NCBI GenBank assembly: GCA_033549365.1
Contig: JAWSUF010000005.1
Span: 124,001 to 188,000, forward strand
Direction: 5' to 3'
Length of the DNA stretch: 64,000 nt
Origin: Acidobacteriota bacterium
Lineage (GTDB): Bacteria; Acidobacteriota; Aminicenantia; Aminicenantales; Saccharicenantaceae
Part shown: in pieces, positions 1 to 7,657 of the stretch
Numbering within the stretch: the first letter of the stretch is position 1
Layout: the number at the start of each line of letters is the position of its first letter
The notes under the pieces: model-generated
Told to the model about the DNA's origin: nothing
The model's input: only the letters and a program-made list of their open reading frames with translations
Database searches by the model: none
Program-made: the position numbers and the translations under genes

Positions 1-123
1 CAAAATCCCGAGCTGCTTTTTTTCGCTGTCGATCACACGGATCTCGTTGGCCCGGATCATCTGGTTGATGCGATGGGCTTTCGCTTTCTGCGTCGCAGGC
101 TGGAAAAGGTGTCGTCTGAAAAT
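1..123 (-). CDS. infC: Translation initiation factor IF-3, N-terminal part (cut by window edge)
   Basis: The first 41 codons of IF-3 run off the window edge. The protein has the family's N-terminal signature INQMIRANEIRVIDSEKKQ at residues 19-37. IF-3 binds the 30S subunit and checks start-codon and initiator-tRNA choice. There is no ATG in the right place. The reading frame begins at ATT (123-121), six bases after a strong GAGGAGG ribosome-binding site, which matches the AUU start known for infC in other bacteria, where IF-3 represses its own translation by rejecting non-canonical starts. thrS lies 16 bases upstream on the same strand, the classic thrS-infC order, so co-transcription is likely. 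The start assignment is seen in sequence; autoregulation is inferred from the family. Confidence 0.9.
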   Translation of the reverse strand, partial: MFRRHLFQPATQKAKAHRINQMIRANEIRVIDSEKKQLGIL

Positions 124-139
124 GTTCGGCCTCCTCGTT

Positions 140-2089
140 TTATTTTAAAAATCTATCGATCTGGAGCGCTTGTGTTCTGTCGAGCTCCAGGGTTTCCGCG
201 ATGAAATCGTCGACCGCGACTTCGCCGATATCGCCGCGTGTCCGAATCCTCAGGGACGCCGTTCCGCGCTCGGCCTCCCGGTCTCCGACGACAAGGATGA
301 GCGGGATCTTTTTGACTTCGGCTTCCCGGATTTTCTTGCCGGTTTTTTCCCGGCTCAGATCGAGGCGCGACCTCAGCCCGGCCGCCCTCAGTTTCTCGTC
401 GAGCCGGCGGGCATAGTCCTCATGTCTTTCGGCGATGGGCAGAATGATCGCCTGGACGGGCGCCAGCCAAACCGGGAAGGCCCCGTTGTAATGCTCGATC
501 AGGATGCCGAAAAATCTCTCCAGCGAGCCGAGAAGGGCGCGATGAACCATGTAAGGCCGATGCGTCCGGCCGTCTTCCCCGACATAGGACATGTCGAAAC
601 GGTCGGGATTGTTGAAGTCGAACTGGATGGTCGTGCACTGCCAGAGGCGCCCGATGGCGTCCTTGACCTTGATGTCGATCTTGGGACCGTAGAAGACGGC
701 TTCCCCTTCCATGCGCTTGAACTTGAGTCCGCGTGTTTCCAGCGCCTTGAGAAGCGAGGCTTCGGCCCGGCACCACATGTCGTCGGGGCCGCAGTACTTT
801 CCGCAATTGAGCGGATCGCGGACGGACAACTCGATGGCATTGTCCGTAAATCCGAAGGCAGCCAGGATCGATATCGAGAAATCCAGAACCCTGAGGATTT
901 CGTCTTCGATCTGGTCCGGCGTGCAGATGATATGCGCGTCGTCCTGGGTGAATCCCCGGACCCGGAGCAGGCCGTGCAGGGTTCCGCTGCGCTCATACCG
1001 GTAGACGGTTCCGAGTTCGGCCCAGCGGAGAGGCAGATCCCGGTAAGAGTGAAGCCGGCTTTTGTAGATCAGGACATGAAACGGGCAATTCATGGGTTTG
1101 ATGTAGTAATTCTGCCCATCGATATCCATGGGGGCGTACATCGCGTCCTTGTAGAAATCCAGATGGCCCGAGGTTTTCCAGAGATTTTCTCTTCCGATAT
1201 GGGGGCTGTAGAGAAGATCGTAGCCGCCGTCCCGGTGTCTTTTCCGCCAGTATTGCTCGATGACCTCCCGGATTCGGGCTCCCTGAGGATGCCAGAGAAT
1301 GAGCCCGCTGCCGAGATCCTCGTTCAAGCTGAACAATTCCAGGTCCTGGCCGAGACGGCGATGATCGCGCTTCTTCGCTTCCTCAAGAAACGCGAGGTGA
1401 GCCTCCAAATCGGGCGCCGTGAAGAAGGCCGTCCCGTAGATCCTCTGAAGCTGGAGTCCCTTTTCGTCGCCCTTCCAGTAGGCCCCGGAAACGGATAACA
1501 ATTTCACATGGGCGAGCGGTCCGGTGGACAGGATGTGCGGACCCAGGCAGAAGTCGATAAACGGACCCTGGCGATAACAGGAAACCTCTTCGCCGCCTTT
1601 TTCCCGGACGAGTTCGGCCTTGAGATTCTGCCCCATGTCCCGGAACAGGCGGACGGCTTCGGCCTTGGGAAGAATGATGCGCTCGATGGGCTGATCCTCA
1701 GCCGCGATGGCCTTCATCCGGTTTTCGATGGCCTCCAGGTCCTCGATGGAAAACGGAGTTTCCCGGTGAAAATCGTAATAGTACCCGGTCTCGACGGCCG
1801 GTCCGATCCCGATTTCCGTTCCGGGAAAAAGCTCGGTCACGGCATGAGCGAGAAGATGGGCCGCGCTGTGGCGGAGAACTTCGAGGGCGTCGAGGTCCTC
1901 ACAGGTCAGAAAGGTGATGTCGGCATCCGGATCGACCCGGGATCGGAGATCAAGAATATCGCCGTTGATCCGGGCGGCAACCGCAGGACAGGGAAGTCGG
2001 AGTCCGGCGGCGATTTCGGACAGACGGGAACCTTGACTCGCCTGAAGAGACGAGGAATCCGCTTTTTCTTCGACTGAATCTTTTGTCAT
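140..2089 (-). CDS. thrS: Threonine--tRNA ligase
   Basis: Cytoplasmic threonyl-tRNA synthetase of 649 residues, the usual length. It charges tRNA-Thr with threonine. An N-terminal TGS-like stretch (about residues 25-65) is followed by the editing domain with its HxxxH motif (RHSAAH, His74 and His78), which clears mischarged Ser-tRNA-Thr. The class II catalytic core follows: motif 2 around YRYERSGTLHGLLRVRGFTQ, the MNCPFH and HRALLGSLERF stretches, then a C-terminal anticodon-binding domain (from about residue 545). The ATG at 2089 is preceded by a short leader of roughly 40 bases after the tRNA terminator-like hairpin. I see no T-box-like leader. It sits immediately upstream of infC. Confidence 0.97.
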   Translation of the reverse strand: MTKDSVEEKADSSSLQASQGSRLSEIAAGLRLPCPAVAARINGDILDLRSRVDPDADITFLTCEDLDALEVLRHSAAHLLAHAVTELFPGTEIGIGPAVETGYYYDFHRETPFSIEDLEAIENRMKAIAAEDQPIERIILPKAEAVRLFRDMGQNLKAELVREKGGEEVSCYRQGPFIDFCLGPHILSTGPLAHVKLLSVSGAYWKGDEKGLQLQRIYGTAFFTAPDLEAHLAFLEEAKKRDHRRLGQDLELFSLNEDLGSGLILWHPQGARIREVIEQYWRKRHRDGGYDLLYSPHIGRENLWKTSGHLDFYKDAMYAPMDIDGQNYYIKPMNCPFHVLIYKSRLHSYRDLPLRWAELGTVYRYERSGTLHGLLRVRGFTQDDAHIICTPDQIEDEILRVLDFSISILAAFGFTDNAIELSVRDPLNCGKYCGPDDMWCRAEASLLKALETRGLKFKRMEGEAVFYGPKIDIKVKDAIGRLWQCTTIQFDFNNPDRFDMSYVGEDGRTHRPYMVHRALLGSLERFFGILIEHYNGAFPVWLAPVQAIILPIAERHEDYARRLDEKLRAAGLRSRLDLSREKTGKKIREAEVKKIPLILVVGDREAERGTASLRIRTRGDIGEVAVDDFIAETLELDRTQALQIDRFLK

Positions 2090-2126
2090 GGGTACTCAAG
2101 CCCGAATCAATAGGGCCATCCGTTCA

Positions 2127-2159
2127 AAATAACGTCTTAAACATCATGTTATCAAGACG
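2127..2159 (-). terminator. Terminator-like hairpin after tRNA-Val
   Basis: On the minus strand CGTCTT (2159-2154) pairs with AAGACG (2138-2133), with a weaker inner AAC/GTT pairing, followed by the T-rich run TTATTTT. It lies 13 bases beyond the tRNA 3' end and before thrS, so it could end the tRNA transcript. The stem is short and has a large loop, so termination may be partial and allow read-through into thrS. Confidence 0.45.
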
Positions 2160-2171
2160 GGTTCCGCCTCG

Positions 2172-2246
2172 TGGTAGGCGCGGAGGGAATTGAACCCACG
2201 GCCTCTTCCGTGTCAAGGAAGCGCTCTCCCACTGAGCTACGCGCCT
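2172..2246 (-). tRNA. tRNA-Val (anticodon GAC)
   Basis: Full cloverleaf on the minus strand with encoded CCA (2174-2172). The acceptor stem is AGGCGCG/CGCGCCU, the D arm contains GCUC...GAGC, and the anticodon stem CUUCC/GGAAG closes the loop UUGACAC, giving anticodon GAC (valine, GUC/GUU codons). The T arm is GUGGG-UUCAAUU-CCCUC with one U-U mismatch. The 75-base length includes CCA. A consensus promoter lies just upstream. Confidence 0.95.
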
Positions 2247-2271
2247 ATCCTTTGCTTTTTAAAGCCTTTAT

Positions 2272-2300
2272 ATATTAGGCAAATCACCAGGCAGTGTCAA
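2272..2300 (-). promoter_or_regulatory. Sigma-70-type promoter for tRNA-Val
   Basis: On the minus strand a perfect -35 TTGACA (2300-2295) is followed by exactly 17 bases and -10 TAATAT (2277-2272). The predicted start falls about 20 bases before the mature tRNA 5' end. Confidence 0.75.
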
Positions 2301-2361
2301 CATGAATTATCGGGTGGGCGCTTGACCCCGCCCGGGAGATGTGTTAGCTAATCGGCAGGTT

Positions 2362-3543
2362 ATGGACTCCGAAAAACCCCGCCGCCGCAGGACGATCCGC
2401 ACCTTCGCCGCCGCTTCCTTTTTCAACGACATGGGCTCGGACATGATCGCGCCCATCTGGCCTCTCTTCGTCACGCAGATCTTGAAAGCCAACATGACCG
2501 CTCTCGGTTTTCTCGACGGTCTGGGTGAGGCTGTGGTGTCCCTGTCGCAGGCCGGATCGGGCTACCTGTCCGATAAATGGAGAAAGCGCAAGATCTTCAT
2601 CTGGACGGGGTATCTTTGCGGCGCTCTCTCGCGTTTTGGCTATGCCGTCTCGGCGGTCTGGACACATCTCATCCCCTTCCGGATTCTGGATCGTGCGGGC
2701 AAGATCCGCGGCGCCCCCCGCGACGCCGTCGTCGCCGACATTTCGACCCGCGCCGACCGCGGACGCCACTTCGGTCTTCTCCGGGCCATGGACCATCTCG
2801 GCGCGGTCTGCGGCATTCTTCTCTGTGCCTTTCTGTTCAATATTTTGGGTTTTCGCCTTCTCTTCGCTCTGGCCGCCGTTCCCTCGCTGGCCGGAGTGTT
2901 CCTCATCCTCAGAAACATCCAAGAGCCCGCAAAATCGGACGCTCGCGCCTTCAAAGGGCTTTCTTTCCGGGATATCGGACGCAATCTCCGCCTTTATGTC
3001 GCTTTGAACGCGGTTTTCGCACTGGGGGCCTTTTCGTATTCCTTTCTACTTGTTTTGGCTCGAACCTCGGGAGTCGGGGATTCCAAGCTTCCCTTTCTTT
3101 ACCTGATCTTCGCCATCACGGCCGCCGCCCTGTCATGGCCATTCGGCCGGCTGGCGGATAAAGTCGGCCGGAAGCCCGTTCTTTTTGCAGCCTTGGCGCT
3201 CTGGGGATGTGTCTGTGTCGGGGCTATAACCGGCGCCGGGAAGGCTTTGATTGTCATCCCGATTTTCATCCTCTTCGGGGCCCACAAAGCGGCCCTTGAA
3301 CCCGCTCAGAAGACATTGGCGGCCGAGCTGGCCCCCCTCGACTATAGGGCCAGCGTTCTGGGCGCCTTTCAAATGGTCATCGGACTCAGCGCGCTGCCCG
3401 CCTCTCTGGCCGCGGGAATTCTCTGGGATCGGATTGCACTCTGGGCACCCTTCAGCCTGTCTCTTGTTCTGACGGCGGCCGCCGCGATCCTTCTGATATT
3501 CGTCCGGGAGTCGCCGCGGCTTCCGTCTTCGGAATCGGACTAA
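2362..3543 (+). CDS. MFS family transporter
   Basis: Inner-membrane permease of about 393 residues with roughly twelve hydrophobic segments, the size and layout of the major facilitator superfamily. The first-half cytoplasmic loop carries RAGKIRGAPRDA, close to the RxGKGxRxxPRDA signature of an MFS subgroup, and the second half has the loop-8/9 motif GRLADKVGRKP. The substrate cannot be told from sequence. Start choice is uncertain: ATG at 2362 (used here) gives a basic N-terminus, while an in-frame GTG at 2341 would add seven residues. Neither has a well-spaced ribosome-binding site. It converges on the downstream phosphoesterase gene with a 4-base overlap. No operon partner is evident. Confidence 0.85.
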   Translation: MDSEKPRRRRTIRTFAAASFFNDMGSDMIAPIWPLFVTQILKANMTALGFLDGLGEAVVSLSQAGSGYLSDKWRKRKIFIWTGYLCGALSRFGYAVSAVWTHLIPFRILDRAGKIRGAPRDAVVADISTRADRGRHFGLLRAMDHLGAVCGILLCAFLFNILGFRLLFALAAVPSLAGVFLILRNIQEPAKSDARAFKGLSFRDIGRNLRLYVALNAVFALGAFSYSFLLVLARTSGVGDSKLPFLYLIFAITAAALSWPFGRLADKVGRKPVLFAALALWGCVCVGAITGAGKALIVIPIFILFGAHKAALEPAQKTLAAELAPLDYRASVLGAFQMVIGLSALPASLAAGILWDRIALWAPFSLSLVLTAAAAILLIFVRESPRLPSSESD

Positions 3544-4022
3544 AGAGGGATGATTTCGGCGATCCGCCTTTCAGGATCGAACAGCGCCACGGTGCCGATG
3601 CCGTTGACCCATCCGCAGGTTTCTCCGGGATTGACGATCATGCGGTTGTCTTCCTTGCGGACCTCGGCTTTGTGAGTATGTCCGCAGACATGGAGATCCC
3701 ATGCCGTTCGCGGCTCCGTTGTCAGGCGGGAATCTTCGATATGGGTGACAAGAATGGTCAGCCCGGCATGCTCGAAACTCCAAGGGCCCTCGCGGATCTC
3801 TCCGAAGGCCTGGAAGGCCCGGACAAGTCCCGCCCGTTCGCCGTCGCAATTTCCGAAGACCGCGTTAACCGGGCAGCCCGTTTCAGCAAGTTCCGCCGCC
3901 GCGAAAGGAGCGACAATATCCCCGGCATGAACGACCAGGTTGCATTCCGCGCTTCGGAAAACGGACACCGCCCTCCGGATCATGGTCAGATTATCGTGGG
4001 AATCCGAAAGGATGCCGATCAT
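3540..4022 (-). CDS. YfcE/MJ0936-type metallophosphoesterase
   Basis: Small (160-residue) calcineurin-like phosphodiesterase. All metal-binding blocks of the YfcE family are visible in order: DSHDN at the N-terminus, HAGDIV, FGNCDGER, VTHIE and GHTHK, then a C-terminal NPGE turn. Members hydrolyse phosphodiester or phosphomonoester bonds using two divalent metals; the physiological substrate is usually unknown. I start at ATG 4022 (MIGILSDSHDN), which is where the family domain begins. An upstream start at 4043 would only add seven unconserved residues. It ends convergently with the MFS gene, sharing 4 bases. Confidence 0.88.
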   Translation of the reverse strand: MIGILSDSHDNLTMIRRAVSVFRSAECNLVVHAGDIVAPFAAAELAETGCPVNAVFGNCDGERAGLVRAFQAFGEIREGPWSFEHAGLTILVTHIEDSRLTTEPRTAWDLHVCGHTHKAEVRKEDNRMIVNPGETCGWVNGIGTVALFDPERRIAEIIPL

Positions 4023-4098
4023 TTTCGCACCTTGGTTTCTCAATACGCCTCTCTGGTATTTTACACGATCCCGCCGGACGGGCCAAACCCGCTTCGTC

Positions 4099-4149
4099 GG
4101 CTTCCGCTTTTCGGGCTCGGGGGAATCCCTTCACAAGACATGTCCGAGC
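4099..4149. repeat. Dispersed repeat segment C, copy 1
   Basis: About 51 bases rich in CGGCTTCCGC and GGGCTCGGG that recur, with scattered substitutions, at 51570-51620. It directly precedes the structured element at 4157. Function unknown. Confidence 0.6.
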
Positions 4150-4156
4150 CCCGGGG

Positions 4157-4336
4157 CCGGGGTTGTGCGCGAGTCGAGATTGCCGCAGCGATGAGCCCCG
4201 GACTGCGCAGGCGTAGTTGAACTACGTCGAGCAGGCCGGGACGAAATCGATGTGGTGAGATCGGCTCGCCCGAAGGGGAAAAAGCGCCGTATAGGAAGAG
4301 AAAATAAAACTCGGCGCTTTTTCCGCACAACCCCGG
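4157..4336 (+). repeat. Structured intergenic element family A, copy 1
   Basis: A 180-base copy of a dispersed element. The outer arms are perfectly complementary over 13 bases: CCGGGGTTGTGCG (4157-4169) and CGCACAACCCCGG (4324-4336). Inside are GCGAGTCGA pairing with TCGGCTCGC, a long arm CCGG/CTGC/CGTAGT-TGA-ACTACG/GCAG/CCGG, and a terminal 13-bp hairpin GGAAAAAGCGCCG (4277-4289) / CGGCGCTTTTTCC (4312-4324) that abuts the 3' arm. It sits between two divergently oriented genes. Related copies: 12542, 27552, 31766, 59650, and a half copy at 55164. Confidence 0.85.
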
Positions 4337-4340
4337 CTGT

Positions 4341-4369
4341 TTGCAAGAAATGCTTGTGTGTATTATACT
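4341..4369 (+). promoter_or_regulatory. Promoter of the GTPase-arcC-argF cluster
   Basis: -35 TTGCAA (4341-4346), 17-base spacer, -10 TATACT (4364-4369). This gives a leader of about 45 bases that contains the AAAAGGAG ribosome-binding site of the gene at 4423. It begins five bases after the family A element ends. Confidence 0.7.
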
Positions 4370-4422
4370 TGATTGCCATTTTCGGCGGCTGGGCCGCTAT
4401 ATATATGAAAAGGAGTTACGCA

Positions 4423-5727
4423 ATGAAACGCGTCATCATCATGGGCGCCGCGGGGCGGGATTTTCATAACTTTAATGTTTATTTCCGCGACAAGCCCGAA
4501 TTCAAGGTCGTGGCTTTCACGGCCACTCAGATCCCCGATATCGATGGCCGGAAATATCCGTCCGAACTGGCCGGCAAGCTCTATCCCAAGGGCATTCCCA
4601 TTTATGCCGAAGACGAACTTCCGGGATTGATCCACAAGCTCAAAGCCGACGAGGTCCACTTCGCCTACAGCGACGTGCCCCACACCTACGTCATGAACAA
4701 GGCCTCCATGGTTCTTGCGGCGGGAGCCGACTTCGTGTTGCTCGGACCCGACCATACCATGATCAAGAGCCGCAAGCCCGTCATCTCCATCTGCGCCGTC
4801 CGCACGGGATCGGGAAAAAGCCAGACCAGCCGCAGGATCGCCCTTCTGCTCAAGGCCAAGGGCCGCCGCGTGGCCGTCATCCGCCACCCCATGCCTTACG
4901 GCGACCTGATCAGCCAGAAAGTCCAGCGGTTCGCCGACTATGCGGATCTCGACCGGCACAACTGTACGATCGAGGAGCGCGAGGAATACGAACCCCATAT
5001 CGACAACGGTATCGTCGTCTATGCGGGCGTCGATTACGGCGCCATCCTGAAAAAGGCCGAAAAAGAGGCCGATGTCATCCTGTGGGACGGCGGGAACAAC
5101 GATTTTCCCTTTTATAAAGCCGACCTCGAAGTCGTCGTCGCCGATCCCCACCGCGCCGGACATGAACTGACTTACCACCCTGGTGAAACCAATTTCCGCC
5201 GGGCCGGTGTCATCGTCATCAACAAAATGGACACCGCGGAAAAAGAAGGCATCAACAAGATCCTCGCCAATATCAAGGCCTTCAATCCCAAAGCCGTCGT
5301 CATCAAGGCGAATTCCCCCCTGATCGTGGAAAATCACAAGGAGATCGCCGGAAAGAAGGTGCTGGTCATCGAGGACGGGCCGACCCTGACCCATGGGGAA
5401 ATGCGTTTCGGCGCAGGCATTGTCGCGGCCCGGAAATACGGCGCCGCCTCGATCATCGATCCCCGTCCGTTCGCCGTCGGCAGCATCAAAAAAACCTTCG
5501 CCAAATACGGCCACCTGGATGACGTTCTTCCGGCCATGGGTTACGGAGACAAGCAGGTTCAGGAACTCGCCCGGACCATCGACCGGATCCCCTGCGACAC
5601 GGTCATCAGCGCCACGCCCATCGACCTCAATCGCGTCCTGAAAGTCAACAAGAAGCTTCTGCGCGTGCGCTACGAGCTCAAAGAGATCGGATCGCCGAAT
5701 CTCAAGGACGTTTTGAAACGCTTCTGA
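4423..5727 (+). CDS. COG2403-type P-loop GTPase (cyclic 2,3-diphosphoglycerate synthetase-like)
   Basis: Cytosolic protein of 434 residues. The N-terminus (KRVIIMGAAGRDFHNFN) resembles a nucleotide-binding fold. A P-loop follows at about residue 130 (RTGSGKSQTSR), then GGNNDFPF and the VINKMD stretch typical of P-loop GTPases (NKxD). This composition matches the COG2403 family, whose archaeal members are named cyclic 2,3-diphosphoglycerate synthetases; the bacterial role is not established. The start at ATG 4423 has AAAAGGAG eight bases upstream. Its stop overlaps the carbamate kinase ATG by one base (TGATG), and OTC follows, so a role in carbamoyl-phosphate or arginine/citrulline metabolism is inferred from context only. 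Confidence 0.8.
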   Translation: MKRVIIMGAAGRDFHNFNVYFRDKPEFKVVAFTATQIPDIDGRKYPSELAGKLYPKGIPIYAEDELPGLIHKLKADEVHFAYSDVPHTYVMNKASMVLAAGADFVLLGPDHTMIKSRKPVISICAVRTGSGKSQTSRRIALLLKAKGRRVAVIRHPMPYGDLISQKVQRFADYADLDRHNCTIEEREEYEPHIDNGIVVYAGVDYGAILKKAEKEADVILWDGGNNDFPFYKADLEVVVADPHRAGHELTYHPGETNFRRAGVIVINKMDTAEKEGINKILANIKAFNPKAVVIKANSPLIVENHKEIAGKKVLVIEDGPTLTHGEMRFGAGIVAARKYGAASIIDPRPFAVGSIKKTFAKYGHLDDVLPAMGYGDKQVQELARTIDRIPCDTVISATPIDLNRVLKVNKKLLRVRYELKEIGSPNLKDVLKRF

Positions 5728-6677
5728 TGAACAGAAAGATCGCTCTCATCGCGTTCGGCGGAAACGCTCTTCTTACGGAGACCCAGAAAGGTCTCCAGGA
5801 AGAGCAGATGAGAAACGCCAATCATGCCGCCAAGCTCATGGTCCATATCATCCGCAAAGGCTATGAGCTGATCATCGTCCACGGCAACGGACCTCAGGTC
5901 GGCAATCTCCTCATCCAGATGGAGGAAGCGTCCCATATCATTCCTCCGTATTCCCTGGACGTCTGTGACGCCATGACCGAGGGCAGCATGGGCTTCATGC
6001 TCGAAAAAAGCCTGATCAACGAATTGCGCCGCTGCTCGATGGACAAGGACGTCGCCACCCTGATCACCCAGGTCCTCGTCGACAGGAACGATCCGGCGTT
6101 TCAAAATCCCACAAAGCCCGTCGGTCCCTTTTACACGAAATACCGCGGCCAACAGCTGGCCAAGGAAAAGAAATGGACCATGATCGAAGACGCCGGACGG
6201 GGGTTCCGGAAAGTCGTTCCGTCGCCGCGGCCCATCGACATCGTCCCCAAGACCGTCATCCGCGATCTCATCCAGGCCGGCCGCATCGTCATCGCCGCCG
6301 GAGGCGGGGGCATCCCCGTCATCATCGACGGCAACGGCCTGTTCCGCGGCGTCGAGGCGGTCATCGACAAGGACTATGCCGCCGGGCTTCTGGCCCGGGA
6401 ATCCGGAGCGGAGCTGTTCATCATCCTGACGGCCGTCGACAAAGTCTACCTCGATTTCGGAAAACCCGAACAAAAGGAGATCCCTGTCATGGGCGCCGCG
6501 GAAGCCCGGCGCCATCTCGAAGCCGGCCAATTCCCTCCGGGGTCCATGGGTCCCAAGATCCGGGCCGCGGTGGAATACGTGGAGGCCGGCGGCCGGGAAG
6601 TCCTCATCACCTCGGCCGCCTCACTCAAGGCCGCCCTGATCGGGCGGTCCGGCACGCGCATCGTCGCCGATTCTTAG
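5727..6677 (+). CDS. arcC: Carbamate kinase
   Basis: 316 residues, typical for the family. It catalyses the reversible reaction carbamoyl phosphate + ADP to ATP + carbamate, usually run towards ATP in fermentative arginine, citrulline or purine breakdown. Amino-acid kinase fold landmarks are visible: FGGNALL at the N-terminus, VHGNGPQVGNLL (about residues 51-62), IAAGGGGIPVI in the middle, and VIDKDYAAGLLA, LTAVDKVY and GSMGPKIRAAVEYV towards the C-terminus. It begins on the last base of the upstream GTPase stop codon and is followed after nine bases by argF, so the three are likely one transcript. Confidence 0.95.
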   Translation: MNRKIALIAFGGNALLTETQKGLQEEQMRNANHAAKLMVHIIRKGYELIIVHGNGPQVGNLLIQMEEASHIIPPYSLDVCDAMTEGSMGFMLEKSLINELRRCSMDKDVATLITQVLVDRNDPAFQNPTKPVGPFYTKYRGQQLAKEKKWTMIEDAGRGFRKVVPSPRPIDIVPKTVIRDLIQAGRIVIAAGGGGIPVIIDGNGLFRGVEAVIDKDYAAGLLARESGAELFIILTAVDKVYLDFGKPEQKEIPVMGAAEARRHLEAGQFPPGSMGPKIRAAVEYVEAGGREVLITSAASLKAALIGRSGTRIVADS

Positions 6678-6686
6678 GAGAAAACC

Positions 6687-7610
6687 ATGAAAGACGATTT
6701 CATTTCCATTCACGACCTCAGCACGGAAGAATTTCAGGACATCATGGCCCGGACGGAAGACATGAAAAAGAATCCCGGACAATATGCCAAGGTCCTGGAA
6801 AACAAGATTCTGGCCATGATCTTTCAGAAGCCCTCTCTCCGGACCCGCATGACCTTTGAAGCCGGCATGCTCCAGCTCGGAGGGGAGGCGATCTATCTCG
6901 GCCCGTCCGACATCCAATTGGGCGACCGGGAAGGGGCTTACGACATCGGCCGCAACCTGGAACGCTGGGTGGACGGCATCATGATCAGGACATTCGCTCA
7001 TTCCCTGATTCTGGACCTGGCCGAGGCAACCCGGATTCCGGTCATCAACGCTTTGACCGATCTCCTCCACCCTTGCCAGGCTATGGCCGACTTTTTCACC
7101 CTGCTGGAGAAAAAGGGACGTCTGAAAGGCGTCAGCCTGGCCTTCATCGGGGACGGCAACAACGTCTGCCACAGTCTGATGTACGCCGCCGCCAAATCCG
7201 GGGCGCGGGTTATCGCCGCGACGCCGGAAGGATACGAGCCGAATGCGGACATCGTCCGGACGGCCCGGGAAGACGCCAAGGCCACGGGCGCCGAAATCGA
7301 GCTGACTCACGACCCGAAGGCCGCCGTCCGGGACGCCGACGCCGTCTACACCGATGTCTGGGCCTCCATGGGCCGGGAATCCGAAAAGAAACAACGGGCC
7401 GCGATCTTCGCTCCCTACCAGGTCAATGCCGTTCTGATGTCGGCCGCAAAGCCGGATACCCTGTTTATGCACTGCCTGCCGGCCCATCGAGGTGAAGAGG
7501 TGACGGACGAAATCATCGATTCGCCGAACTCCGTCGTTTTCGACCAGGCCGAAAACCGGCTTCATGTCCAGAAGGTCATCATGACTCTTTTGATGGGGGG
7601 CCGCGCCTGA
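6687..7610 (+). CDS. argF: Ornithine carbamoyltransferase
   Basis: 307 residues, the normal OTC length. It transfers the carbamoyl group between carbamoyl phosphate and ornithine/citrulline. Carbamoyl-phosphate loop SLRTR (residues 50-54), HPCQAMADF, the FIGDGNNVCHSL dinucleotide-like turn and the ornithine-site HCLPAHRGEEV are all present, which favours OTC over aspartate carbamoyltransferase. Adjacent carbamate kinase suggests the catabolic direction (citrulline to ornithine plus carbamoyl phosphate, then ATP), but no arginine deiminase is in the window, so the direction is inference. A ribosome-binding site AGGAGA lies at 6677-6682. Confidence 0.93.
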   Translation: MKDDFISIHDLSTEEFQDIMARTEDMKKNPGQYAKVLENKILAMIFQKPSLRTRMTFEAGMLQLGGEAIYLGPSDIQLGDREGAYDIGRNLERWVDGIMIRTFAHSLILDLAEATRIPVINALTDLLHPCQAMADFFTLLEKKGRLKGVSLAFIGDGNNVCHSLMYAAAKSGARVIAATPEGYEPNADIVRTAREDAKATGAEIELTHDPKAAVRDADAVYTDVWASMGRESEKKQRAAIFAPYQVNAVLMSAAKPDTLFMHCLPAHRGEEVTDEIIDSPNSVVFDQAENRLHVQKVIMTLLMGGRA

Positions 7611-7657
7611 TCGCTTCTTCATAGGAACGCCATGTCGAAGAATCCGGATCAACGCCG

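Noticed and set aside
2090-2171. T-box leader for thrS
   Set aside because: The space between the tRNA and thrS is only about 80 bases and lacks the antiterminator T-box sequence; the hairpin there is better read as a tRNA terminator.
4277-4324. Reading the family A hairpins as ordinary rho-independent terminators
   Set aside because: Copies 4, 5 and the half copy have no T-tract, copy 1 sits between divergent starts rather than after a gene, and the hairpin is only one part of a larger conserved fold.
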